Source: an uncultured Oscillospiraceae bacterium
GTDB lineage: Bacteria > Bacillota > Clostridia > Oscillospirales > Acutalibacteraceae
Direction: 5' to 3'
Length of the DNA stretch: 48,022 nt
Assembly (NCBI GenBank): GCA_905198295.1
Contig: CAJKBW010000009.1
Span: forward strand, 1 to 48,022
The notes below the pieces were generated by a model that worked only from the letters and a program-made list of their open reading frames with translations, searched no databases and was not told where the DNA came from. Each line of letters begins with the position of its first letter. Positions within the stretch are counted from its first letter, which is position 1. Of this stretch, positions 41,087 to 48,022 are shown piece by piece. The position numbers and the translations under genes were made by a program.

Positions 41087-42721
41087 GTGCGTCTGGAACA
41101 GCCGGAAAACGATATGGAATTTCTCTTTTCCGCCGCCCTCCGGAAAAGCGGCAGCATCGAGGATGCGGAAGACCTAACACAAGAGGTACTGCTTGCTGCC
41201 CTACGGCATCCCGGAGAGATTGCAAACAGGAAGGCCTGGCTTTCGGCGGTGCTCAGCCACAAGTATTATGATTTGCTGCGCCAAAAATATAAGCTGCCGA
41301 CGGTGAGCATCGATCTGATGCCGGAAGAAGCCGAACCAGCCGATGATCCGGCGGATTCCGACCGGCCGGATGCGGCAGCGGTGCGGCGTGAGGTGGCGCA
41401 TCTGGCCGAAAAGTACCGCGAGGTGATTGTCCGCCATTATCTGTATGGCGAAAAGGTGCAGCAGATCGCTGAACAGATGGGACTGCCCAGAGGGACGGTC
41501 CTGTCCAGGCTTGCCGCCGGCAGGGAACAAATGAAGAAAGGGCTGGATGTTATGGATGCGTATGAAAAGCACAGCTATCAGCCGGAAAGGCTGGATGTCA
41601 GCTGCAACGGCCAGGAAGGGCTGCATGGAGAGCCGTGGTCGCTTGTGGCGGATGATATGATGAAACAGAATATCCTCATCGCGGCTTATGAGAAGCCGCT
41701 GACCTGTGTGGAAATTGCACGGGGACTCGGTATTCCGACGGCCTACATCGAAAGGGCGGTCCGGGATCTGTTGTCCAGCCAGCTGATGGCTCAGACCGGA
41801 ACCCGTGTGTTTACGGATTTCCTGATTACCTCACCAGAGCAGATGCTGCGGGTTTTGGACGGACAGATTGCTTTTGCCCAGCGTCATTATACGGCAATCT
41901 GGAACTGTATCCGCGAAGCGGAGGCTGCGCTTGAGAGGCTTGGCTGGTACAGCGCCATGCCCGCCGCGTGGCAGCGGAAATGTGCGTATTATTTTCTGCT
42001 GCATGTCTTTTCGACCGCCCTGTATACCGCCGTGCGCCGGCTGGTGCCAGCGGAAGAAAACTTTCCGGACCGCCCCGGCGGCGGCAGATGGATCGCGCAG
42101 GGCAGCCGTTATCCGCAGGATTTTGATTTTGCCCAGTATCGTTTCCGGCACTACACCTATGGCGGCGAGCGGCGCTCGGAGTACGAGGCGTGTTTGGGCG
42201 AAAAGTCGATTTGTCTGCATGTTTACGACACGCAGCCCGATTTGAACCGGTATGAGCAGGGACCGGTTCCAATCCGCGACGACAAGCTGTGCATGCTGCT
42301 GTATCTGGTCTATAAAGGCATCTCAATTGACGCCGTCGGCTTTGAGCCGGCTTATCTGCGGGCGATACCGCATCTGGCGGCGTGCGGGGTGTTCCGCTAT
42401 GAAAACGGGAAAGCCCGGGTGGACATTCCGGTGATTTCAAAAGCGGCGTATCAGGAGATGGACAGGCTGCGTATCGATGCCATGAACCGGCTGGCGGAAG
42501 TTCTGACGGAGCCGCTGCGCCGTGCATTGCCGGAAATGAAGCTCCCGGTTCCGGCACATCTGCGCAGCCGCGTTGCTGCGTTTCGGCAATACAGCTGTTA
42601 TGCCATCCCGATGGCGGTCATCCGGGAGGCCGTGGAAAAAGGCGATTTCCCGGAAGAAGCCTGGCAGAGCCGGCCGCCGATGGTGCTGGTGATCGAACCG
42701 TCTGACCGGGTGAGCCGATAA
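41087..42721 (+). CDS. ECF-like sigma factor with long C-terminal region
   Basis: 544 residues if the GTG at 41087 is the start (GGAG seven bases upstream); the ATG at 41081 is too close to that site and the TTG at 41060 lies before it. Residues 1-160 are sigma region 2 (FSAALRKSGSIEDAEDLTQEVLLAAL) and region 4 (VRHYLYGEKVQQIAEQMGLPRGTVLSRLAAGREQM). A ~385-residue extension follows: first a second winged-helix-like part (KPLTCVEIARGLGIPTAYIERAVRDLLSSQLM), then a large unrecognised domain. It resembles ECF groups with C-terminal sensing extensions. No anti-sigma gene is nearby, so the extension may do the sensing. Confidence 0.82.
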   Translation: MRLEQPENDMEFLFSAALRKSGSIEDAEDLTQEVLLAALRHPGEIANRKAWLSAVLSHKYYDLLRQKYKLPTVSIDLMPEEAEPADDPADSDRPDAAAVRREVAHLAEKYREVIVRHYLYGEKVQQIAEQMGLPRGTVLSRLAAGREQMKKGLDVMDAYEKHSYQPERLDVSCNGQEGLHGEPWSLVADDMMKQNILIAAYEKPLTCVEIARGLGIPTAYIERAVRDLLSSQLMAQTGTRVFTDFLITSPEQMLRVLDGQIAFAQRHYTAIWNCIREAEAALERLGWYSAMPAAWQRKCAYYFLLHVFSTALYTAVRRLVPAEENFPDRPGGGRWIAQGSRYPQDFDFAQYRFRHYTYGGERRSEYEACLGEKSICLHVYDTQPDLNRYEQGPVPIRDDKLCMLLYLVYKGISIDAVGFEPAYLRAIPHLAACGVFRYENGKARVDIPVISKAAYQEMDRLRIDAMNRLAEVLTEPLRRALPEMKLPVPAHLRSRVAAFRQYSCYAIPMAVIREAVEKGDFPEEAWQSRPPMVLVIEPSDRVSR

Positions 42722-42723
42722 AC

Positions 42724-42759
42724 AAAAGCCCGTGCTTTCTTTCGAAAGCACGGGCTTTT
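42724..42759 (+). terminator. Terminator of the sigma-factor gene
   Basis: A perfect 16-bp stem (42724-42739 with 42744-42759; AAAAGCCCGTGC arm), four-base loop; ends in TTTTG. Confidence 0.85.
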
Positions 42760-42832
42760 GCAAGGTACGTCCCGGTGTCGGGACAGCAAAAAGGCTGACG
42801 AAATTTCCCTGGCTAATCGGACGTTCAGGCAC

Positions 42833-42861
42833 TTGCCCTTTGTGGACAAAAATGCTATAAT
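42833..42861 (+). promoter_or_regulatory. Promoter of the activase operon
   Basis: TTGCCC (42833-42838), 17-base spacer, exact TATAAT (42856-42861), extended by TGC. The start site near 42868 rules out the ATG at 42865 as translation start. Confidence 0.85.
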
Positions 42862-42936
42862 AAAATGAAATGCCGGCTGAAACCAACGGCCATTTATGTC
42901 CAAAAAGCGTTTTTCGCGAGGATTGGGGGCTCTCTG

Positions 42937-45867
42937 TTGCGTATAGGAATCGATATCGGCTCCACCACCGTTAAAGTGGTGCTGCTCGACGATAATGACA
43001 AAACCATTTTCAAGACCTACGAACGGCATATGTCCAAGGTGCGGGAAAAAACGGCAGAAATGCTGCGCCTGCTCGAAGGGCAGCTGGCCGGCCAGCAGGT
43101 GCAGGTCGCGATTACCGGTTCAGCGGGGCTGGGCGTGGCCAAGGCGGCGAACCTGGAATTTGTGCAGGAGGTATTTGCCACCGCCGGTGCGGTGGAACGG
43201 TTCCTGCCGGACACCGATGTGGTGGTCGAGCTCGGCGGCGAGGACGCCAAAATCATCTTCCTGACCGGCGGGCTGGAAGAACGCATGAACGGCTCCTGCG
43301 CCGGCGGTACCGGTGCGTTCATCGACCAGATGGCCACCCTGCTCGGCATCACGGCGGATGAGCTGGATGAACTGAGTTTAAAACACGAAAAGCTGTACGC
43401 GATTGCCTCGCGCTGCGGGGTGTTTGCCAAATCGGATATCCAGCCGCTGCTCAATCAGGGCGCGCGCAAAGAGGATATCGCCGCGAGTATTTTCCAGGCG
43501 GTGGTCAGCCAGACCATCGCGGGCCTCGCGCAGGGGCGTGAGATCAAGGGCAAGGTGCTGTTCCTCGGCGGCCCGCTGTTCTTTCTCAAGGGACTGCGGC
43601 AGCGCTTTGTCGAAACGCTGCATCTGACCGAGGAAACCGCGGTTTTCCCGGACAACGCGGATGTGTTTGTGGCGGTGGGCGCCGCGTGTTATGCCGAAAA
43701 CACGGCGCCGCTTTCGTTCGACGAGCTACTTGAGCGCATCGATCACGCTTCAGCGCAGAAAAACACCACCAATACCCTGCCGCCGCTGTTTTCCTCGGAT
43801 GAAGAGTACGAGGCTTTCCGGGCGCGGCACGCCGCGCACTGCCCGCCGCCGATGGATGCAGACGGTTACCGCGGCGACGCCTATCTCGGCATCGACGCCG
43901 GTTCCACCACCACCAAGCTCGCGCTGATTTCGGCGGACGGCGGGCTGCTGTATACCTACTATGCCTCCAATGAGGGGAATCCCGTGGCGGTGGTGCTCGG
44001 CCAGCTCAAGGAGATTTACCGCCGCTTCGGCGACCGGATCACCATCCGCGGCAGTGCGGCGACCGGCTACGGCGAGGATCTGATCAAAAATGCGTTCCAC
44101 ATCGACCTCGGGCTGGTGGAAACGGTGGCGCACTACCGTGCCGCCCGCCACTTCAATCCGCAGGTGGATTTTATCATCGATATCGGCGGCCAGGATATGA
44201 AGTGCTTCAAGATCCGCGGCGGCGCGATCGATTCCATCATGCTCAACGAGGCCTGCTCCTCCGGCTGCGGCTCGTTTATCGAAACCTTTGCCAAGGCGCT
44301 CGGCTATACGGTTGCCGACTTTGCGAAGCTCGGCCTGCGGGCGGAAAAGCCGGTGGATCTCGGCTCCCGCTGCACCGTGTTCATGAACTCCTCGGTCAAG
44401 CAGGCGCAGAAGGAAGGCGCCGGGGTGGACGATATCTCGGCGGGACTGTCGATGAGCATCGTCAAGAATGCGATTTACAAGGTGATCCGCGCCGCCGACC
44501 CGTCCGAGCTTGGCGAGCACATTGTGGTGCAGGGCGGCACCTTCCTCAACGATGCGGTGCTGCGCAGTTTTGAGCTGGAGCTCGGCGCCGAAGTGATCCG
44601 GCCGACCATTGCCGGCATCATGGGCGCCTATGGCGCGGCGCTGGCGGCGAAGGATTATATGGCGAAGCATCCGGAACAGGAACGCTCCGCCCTGCTGACG
44701 GCCGAGAATCTGGAAAGTTTTGCGCATACGGCCAAATCCACCCAGTGCGGGCTGTGCGGCAACCACTGCCAACTGACGGTCAACTCGTTCGGCGGCGGCC
44801 GCAGATTTATCTCCGGCAACCGCTGCGAGCGGCCGCTCGGCAAGGGGAAGGAAAAGGATATCCCGAACCTGTACCACGAAAAATATGCCTACCTGCGTTC
44901 GCTGCAGGGCGGGGAAAACCGGCGCGGGCGCATCGGCATCCCGATGGCGCTCAACATGTACGAGAACCTGCCGTTCTGGCATGCGTTCCTTACGAAGCTC
45001 GGCTTTGAAGTGGTGCTGTCGCCGGAATCTTCCCGCGAGCTGTACGCCTGCGGCCAGCATACCATCCCGTCGGATACGGTGTGCTATCCGGCCAAGCTGA
45101 TCCACGGCCACGTGGAAAAGCTGCTGGATATGGGGGTGGACGCGATTTTCTACCCCTGCCTGCCATATAACTTCGACGAGGGCAAGGGCGACAACCATTA
45201 CAATTGTCCGGTAGTGGCCTATTACCCCGAGCTGCTCGGTGCGAATATCGATCGGCTCAAGGAGACGCGTTATCTCACCCCGTATTTCGGCCTGCACCGG
45301 CCGAAGGATTTCGCCAGGCATGCCGCGGACTATTTCGGCCGCGAATTCGGCATTCCGGCCGGTGAGGTGAAGGCAGCCGCCAGGGAGGCTTATGCCGCCT
45401 ATGACCGGTATCTCGACTGGATCCGCGGCAAGGGGCAGGAGATGATCGATTTCGCGCGGGCGAATAACCGCCGCATCATCGTGCTTTCCGGCCGGCCGTA
45501 TCATGTGGATCCGGAAATCAATCACGGCATCGACCGGCTGCTGTCCTCCTTTGGACTGGTGGTCATCACCGAGGACGCGCTGGCCTACCGCGCGCCGAAG
45601 GAGCCGGTGCGGGTGCTCAACCAGTGGACCTACCACGCCCGGCTGTACAGCGCGGCGGAGTATATCACCACCCAGCCGGATATGCAGCTGGTGCAGCTGG
45701 TATCTTTCGGCTGCGGTATCGATGCGATCACCACCGATGAGGTGCGGCGAATCCTGGAGGACGGCGACAAGCTGTATACCCAGCTGAAAATTGACGAAAT
45801 CAACAACCTCGGCGCGGTGCGCATCCGGATCCGCAGCCTGCTCGCCGCGATCGACGCGCGCGAATAA
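42937..45867 (+). CDS. Acyl-CoA dehydratase activase-related protein (two BcrA/BadF ATPase domains plus DUF2229-like region)
   Basis: 976 residues from TTG 42937, GGGGG at 42925-42929; the open frame reaches back to an ATG at 42865, which lies before the transcription start. Domain 1 (1-~290) opens with IGIDIGSTTVK and has NGSCAGGTGAFIDQ; domain 2 (~315-590) opens with LGIDAGSTTTK and has EACSSGCGSFIE. Both Cys motifs resemble those holding the [4Fe-4S] cluster that bridges activator dimers. TQCGLCGNHCQ (~605) and a C-terminal ~370-residue DUF2229-like dehydratase half follow. It probably uses ATP to inject an electron into the dehydratase encoded next. Substrate unknown. Confidence 0.9.
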   Translation: MRIGIDIGSTTVKVVLLDDNDKTIFKTYERHMSKVREKTAEMLRLLEGQLAGQQVQVAITGSAGLGVAKAANLEFVQEVFATAGAVERFLPDTDVVVELGGEDAKIIFLTGGLEERMNGSCAGGTGAFIDQMATLLGITADELDELSLKHEKLYAIASRCGVFAKSDIQPLLNQGARKEDIAASIFQAVVSQTIAGLAQGREIKGKVLFLGGPLFFLKGLRQRFVETLHLTEETAVFPDNADVFVAVGAACYAENTAPLSFDELLERIDHASAQKNTTNTLPPLFSSDEEYEAFRARHAAHCPPPMDADGYRGDAYLGIDAGSTTTKLALISADGGLLYTYYASNEGNPVAVVLGQLKEIYRRFGDRITIRGSAATGYGEDLIKNAFHIDLGLVETVAHYRAARHFNPQVDFIIDIGGQDMKCFKIRGGAIDSIMLNEACSSGCGSFIETFAKALGYTVADFAKLGLRAEKPVDLGSRCTVFMNSSVKQAQKEGAGVDDISAGLSMSIVKNAIYKVIRAADPSELGEHIVVQGGTFLNDAVLRSFELELGAEVIRPTIAGIMGAYGAALAAKDYMAKHPEQERSALLTAENLESFAHTAKSTQCGLCGNHCQLTVNSFGGGRRFISGNRCERPLGKGKEKDIPNLYHEKYAYLRSLQGGENRRGRIGIPMALNMYENLPFWHAFLTKLGFEVVLSPESSRELYACGQHTIPSDTVCYPAKLIHGHVEKLLDMGVDAIFYPCLPYNFDEGKGDNHYNCPVVAYYPELLGANIDRLKETRYLTPYFGLHRPKDFARHAADYFGREFGIPAGEVKAAAREAYAAYDRYLDWIRGKGQEMIDFARANNRRIIVLSGRPYHVDPEINHGIDRLLSSFGLVVITEDALAYRAPKEPVRVLNQWTYHARLYSAAEYITTQPDMQLVQLVSFGCGIDAITTDEVRRILEDGDKLYTQLKIDEINNLGAVRIRIRSLLAAIDARE

Positions 45868-45901
45868 CCGTGTTTGACCAGAAAGGCTAGGTACATAGTG
45901 T

Positions 45902-47227
45902 ATGGCAGAACTCGTCTATAATGAGCAGGGGCGCCTGCTGTTTACCGAAGAAATGAAACGGGAATATACCCTGCTGATGCCGCAGATGCTGCCGGTGCAT
46001 TTCACCATGCTCAAAAAGGTGTTTGAGCTGCACGGCTACAAAATCGATATGCTTACCACCAACCACCGCGGTATCGTCAACGAGGGGCTCAAATATGTCC
46101 ACAACGATACCTGCTATCCCGCGCTGCTGGTGATCGGCCAGCTCATTGATGCGGTCAAAAGCGGCAAATACGACCCGCACAAGGTCGGCCTGCTGATCAC
46201 CCAGACCGGCGGCGGATGCCGGGCGTCCAATTATATCCACCTGCTGCGCAAGGCACTTGAACGGGCGGGGTACAGCTATATCCCGGTGGTTTCGGTGAAT
46301 CTGTCCGGACTGGAGAAAAATCCCGGCTTTTCGCTGGGTGTTAAAAAGCTCGTGCAGATGGCGTATTCGATGATATACGGCGATCTGATCGTGCATATGG
46401 CCAACCAGTGCCGGCCGTATGAAATCGTCGAAGGCGAAACCGACCGCCGGGTGGCCAAATGGGTGGAGCGGCTGACAAAAGAGTTCAGCGGCAAGGGCAG
46501 CTTCCGTCCGGCGCATATGCGGGAGAATTTTCAGAAGATCGTGGACGATTTTGCCTCGCTGCCGGTCAACCGCGTCCCCAAGGTGCGTGTCGGCATCGTC
46601 GGGGAGATTTACATCAAATATGCGCCGCTGGGCAACAATAACCTCGAGGAATTCCTGCTGTCGGAGGACTGCGAGCCGGTGGTGCCCGGGCTGGTGGATT
46701 TCATCATTTTCAAATGCGACAACCGTGTAGAGGATCACAAACTCTACGGCGGCCGTACGGTGGAAGCGCTGGGCGCCGGCGTGCTGGAAAAATATTGCCG
46801 CAAGCTGCAGCGCGATATGATCGCCGCTGTTAAGCGGCATCCGGAATTCCGTGCCCCTTGTACCTTCGACCATATCAAAGAGCTGGTTCGGGACTATCTC
46901 GGCTACGGCAACAAGATGGGTGAGGGCTGGCTGCTGACCGGCGAGATGCTCGAACTGATTGATTCCGGCATCACCAACATCGTGTGCACCCAGCCGTTCG
47001 GCTGCCTGCCGAATCACGTGGTCGGCAAGGGGATGGTCCGCAAAATTAAAGATCAGCAGCCGCAGGCCAACATTGTCTGCATCGATTATGATCCGGGCGC
47101 GACCCGCATCAATCAGGAGAACCGCATCAAGCTGATGCTGGCGAATGCACGGCTTGCCGCGCAGAAGGCGGCGCCTGCGGATAAACCGGCGGAGCCTGCT
47201 GTGCAGTCGGCCGCTGCCGGCGTATAA
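45902..47227 (+). CDS. 2-hydroxyacyl-CoA dehydratase family protein
   Basis: 441 residues, 34 bases after the activase. The HGD-D-like fold is indicated by NDTCYPALLVIGQ, ITQTGGGCRASNYIHLLRKAL, VGIVGEIYIKYAPLGNNNLEEFL and TQPFGCLPNHVVGKGM; the conserved Cys residues (NDTCYP, GGGCRA, PFGCLP) could ligate the iron-sulfur cluster. In related organisms the same region is often fused to the activase in a ~1400-residue protein; here it is separate. The pair may act in amino-acid fermentation or be a paralogue of unknown substrate. Ends with an Ala/Pro-rich tail. Confidence 0.9.
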   Translation: MAELVYNEQGRLLFTEEMKREYTLLMPQMLPVHFTMLKKVFELHGYKIDMLTTNHRGIVNEGLKYVHNDTCYPALLVIGQLIDAVKSGKYDPHKVGLLITQTGGGCRASNYIHLLRKALERAGYSYIPVVSVNLSGLEKNPGFSLGVKKLVQMAYSMIYGDLIVHMANQCRPYEIVEGETDRRVAKWVERLTKEFSGKGSFRPAHMRENFQKIVDDFASLPVNRVPKVRVGIVGEIYIKYAPLGNNNLEEFLLSEDCEPVVPGLVDFIIFKCDNRVEDHKLYGGRTVEALGAGVLEKYCRKLQRDMIAAVKRHPEFRAPCTFDHIKELVRDYLGYGNKMGEGWLLTGEMLELIDSGITNIVCTQPFGCLPNHVVGKGMVRKIKDQQPQANIVCIDYDPGATRINQENRIKLMLANARLAAQKAAPADKPAEPAVQSAAAGV

Positions 47228-47231
47228 TCCT

Positions 47232-47268
47232 TCCCTCCCTGTGCACCCTAACCGGTACAAGGGAGGGA
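47232..47268 (+). promoter_or_regulatory. Hairpin covering the tepA ribosome site
   Basis: TCCCTCCCT (47232-47240) and AGGGAGGGA (47260-47268) are perfect complements. The second arm contains the ribosome site of the next gene. It could terminate the dehydratase message or regulate translation of tepA. Confidence 0.4.
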
Positions 47269-47274
47269 CGTTTC

Positions 47275-47970
47275 ATGAATAATCAGCCAGACAAGCAAGA
47301 GGAAAATACGCCGGGTGACACGCTGGGCGAGCAGCTGAAAGGGCTGCAGGAGACCGGTGCTGTGACCACCGACAACGGCCGTCACGTCATCCACTGTCTT
47401 ACCATTATCGGGCAGATCGAGGGACATTATGTGCTGCCGGCGGAGAACAAAACCACCAAATATGAACACGTTATGCCGCAGCTGGTAGCGATCGAGGAAA
47501 GCCGAGAGATCGAAGGGCTGCTCATCCTGCTCAATACGGTAGGCGGCGATATCGAGGCGGGGCTTGCCCTCGCCGAACTGATTGCCGGTATGCGCAAGCC
47601 GACTGTATCGCTGGTGCTCGGCGGCGGGCACTCCATTGGCGTTCCGCTCGCCGTTGCAGCCAAGCGCTCCTTTATTGCGCCGACTGCCACCATGACGCTG
47701 CATCCGGTGCGGACGAACGGCTTGGTGCTCGGTGTGCCTCAGGCATTTTCGTATTTTGAGCGTATGCAGGAGCGTATCACCGGATTTGTCGCGGGCAATT
47801 CCCGCATGAAACCGGAGCGCTTTACCGAGCTGTGTATGAATACCAAAGAACTCGTGACCGATGTCGGCAGCGTACTTGACGGCGAAAAGGCGGTGGCAGA
47901 AGGGCTGATTGATCAGCTTGGTTCGCTGTCCGACGCTATCGGCGCGCTGTATGGGATGATCGAGGGGTGA
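47275..47970 (+). CDS. tepA: TepA, ClpP-like protease
   Basis: 231 residues, start behind AAGGGAGGGACG. ClpP/crotonase fold: LLNTVGGDIEAGLALAELI (oxyanion helix), LGGGHSIGVPLAVAAKRS with candidate nucleophile Ser in GHSIG, and MTLHPVRTNG with the His of the catalytic dyad. In Bacillus, TepA is a cytosolic ClpP paralogue implicated in secretion and processing of exported proteins. It commonly lies before an ftsK gene in Firmicutes, which the partial downstream gene may be. Confidence 0.9.
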   Translation: MNNQPDKQEENTPGDTLGEQLKGLQETGAVTTDNGRHVIHCLTIIGQIEGHYVLPAENKTTKYEHVMPQLVAIEESREIEGLLILLNTVGGDIEAGLALAELIAGMRKPTVSLVLGGGHSIGVPLAVAAKRSFIAPTATMTLHPVRTNGLVLGVPQAFSYFERMQERITGFVAGNSRMKPERFTELCMNTKELVTDVGSVLDGEKAVAEGLIDQLGSLSDAIGALYGMIEG

Positions 47971-47976
47971 TTGTCT

Positions 47977-48022
47977 ATGACAATCACCCATGAAAAACCG
48001 CTTGCCGGTCAGAGTGACCGGC
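47977..48022 (+). CDS. Start of a further gene, truncated by the window edge
   Basis: ATG at 47977 follows GAGGGGTGA at good spacing and stays open to the end of the window (begins MTITHEKPLAG). Only 15 codons are visible, so no family can be assigned. Confidence 0.4.
   Translation, partial: MTITHEKPLAGQSDR

Noticed and set aside
43750..45636. 628-codon open frame antisense to the activase gene
   Set aside because: It mirrors a GC-rich gene with strong third-position bias, has no start site or motif, and the sense frame encodes clear ATPase domains.
45887..47260. 457-codon open frame antisense to the dehydratase-like gene
   Set aside because: Same reason: shadow of a well-supported sense gene.

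Overview
The window looks like a chromosomal segment of a Gram-positive anaerobe of the class Clostridia, most likely a gut member of the Oscillospirales/Ruminococcaceae. The clues are AGGAGG-type ribosome sites, sigma-A promoters (several exact TATAAT boxes), lipoprotein and LPXTG-like surface signals, a DUF4317 protein, DegV, TepA, a two-headed 2-hydroxyacyl-CoA dehydratase activase, and AraC-controlled sugar loci with LplA/LplB/YtcP-type transporters. This assignment is an inference from gene content. No rRNA, tRNA, CRISPR array or insertion sequence was recognised.

Layout. (1) 0.3-9.4 kb is a less GC-rich accessory block: a cytosolic ADP-ribosylglycohydrolase-like enzyme, a divergent AraC regulator, a lipoprotein six-hairpin-glycosidase-like enzyme whose leader is out of frame, a lipoprotein ADP-ribosylglycohydrolase-like enzyme, a surface protein with a C-terminal anchor, and a cytosolic six-hairpin-like paralogue. 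Two decayed coding remnants lie between these genes. (2) 9.7-24.2 kb is one long same-strand run behind a TATAAT promoter, ending in a bidirectional terminator. It holds a three-repeat surface protein with an IPQTG anchor, a coiled-coil membrane protein sharing part of that repeat, two ABC permeases, a nucleoside hydrolase, a solute-binding lipoprotein, three clan GH-A-like hydrolases (two lipoproteins, one leaderless), an alpha-barrel protein with a Cys4 zinc ribbon, and an SGNH esterase. An AraC regulator follows on the other strand. (3) 25.3-31.7 kb is mostly core or stress genes: DUF4317, a zinc-ribbon membrane protein, a candidate structured RNA, DegV, dCTP deaminase, and an ECF sigma factor with a membrane partner. 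(4) 32-35.6 kb holds a GH95-type glycosidase and a Gfo/Idh/MocA oxidoreductase. (5) 35.7-42.7 kb holds a GNAT acetyltransferase, an HD hydrolase overlapping a CmpB-like membrane protein, a URO-D-family enzyme divergent from an AraC regulator, an XpaC-like protein and an ECF-like sigma factor with a very long C-terminal region. (6) 42.9-48 kb is GC-rich: the activase, its dehydratase-like partner, TepA, and the start of one more gene at the right edge.

How the genes may work together. Blocks 1 and 2 read as a single accessory catabolic region of unknown substrate. Its most distinctive property is that three enzyme families each occur as an exported lipoprotein and as a leaderless copy. This suggests that a compound is trimmed at the cell surface, imported by the ABC system (whose ATPase is not encoded here), and finished inside by the same chemistries plus the nucleoside hydrolase and esterase. 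The combination of ADP-ribosylglycohydrolase folds, nucleoside hydrolase and GH-A/six-hairpin glycosidases hints at a substrate with an N-ribosyl or other furanosyl linkage, but the sequence does not establish it.
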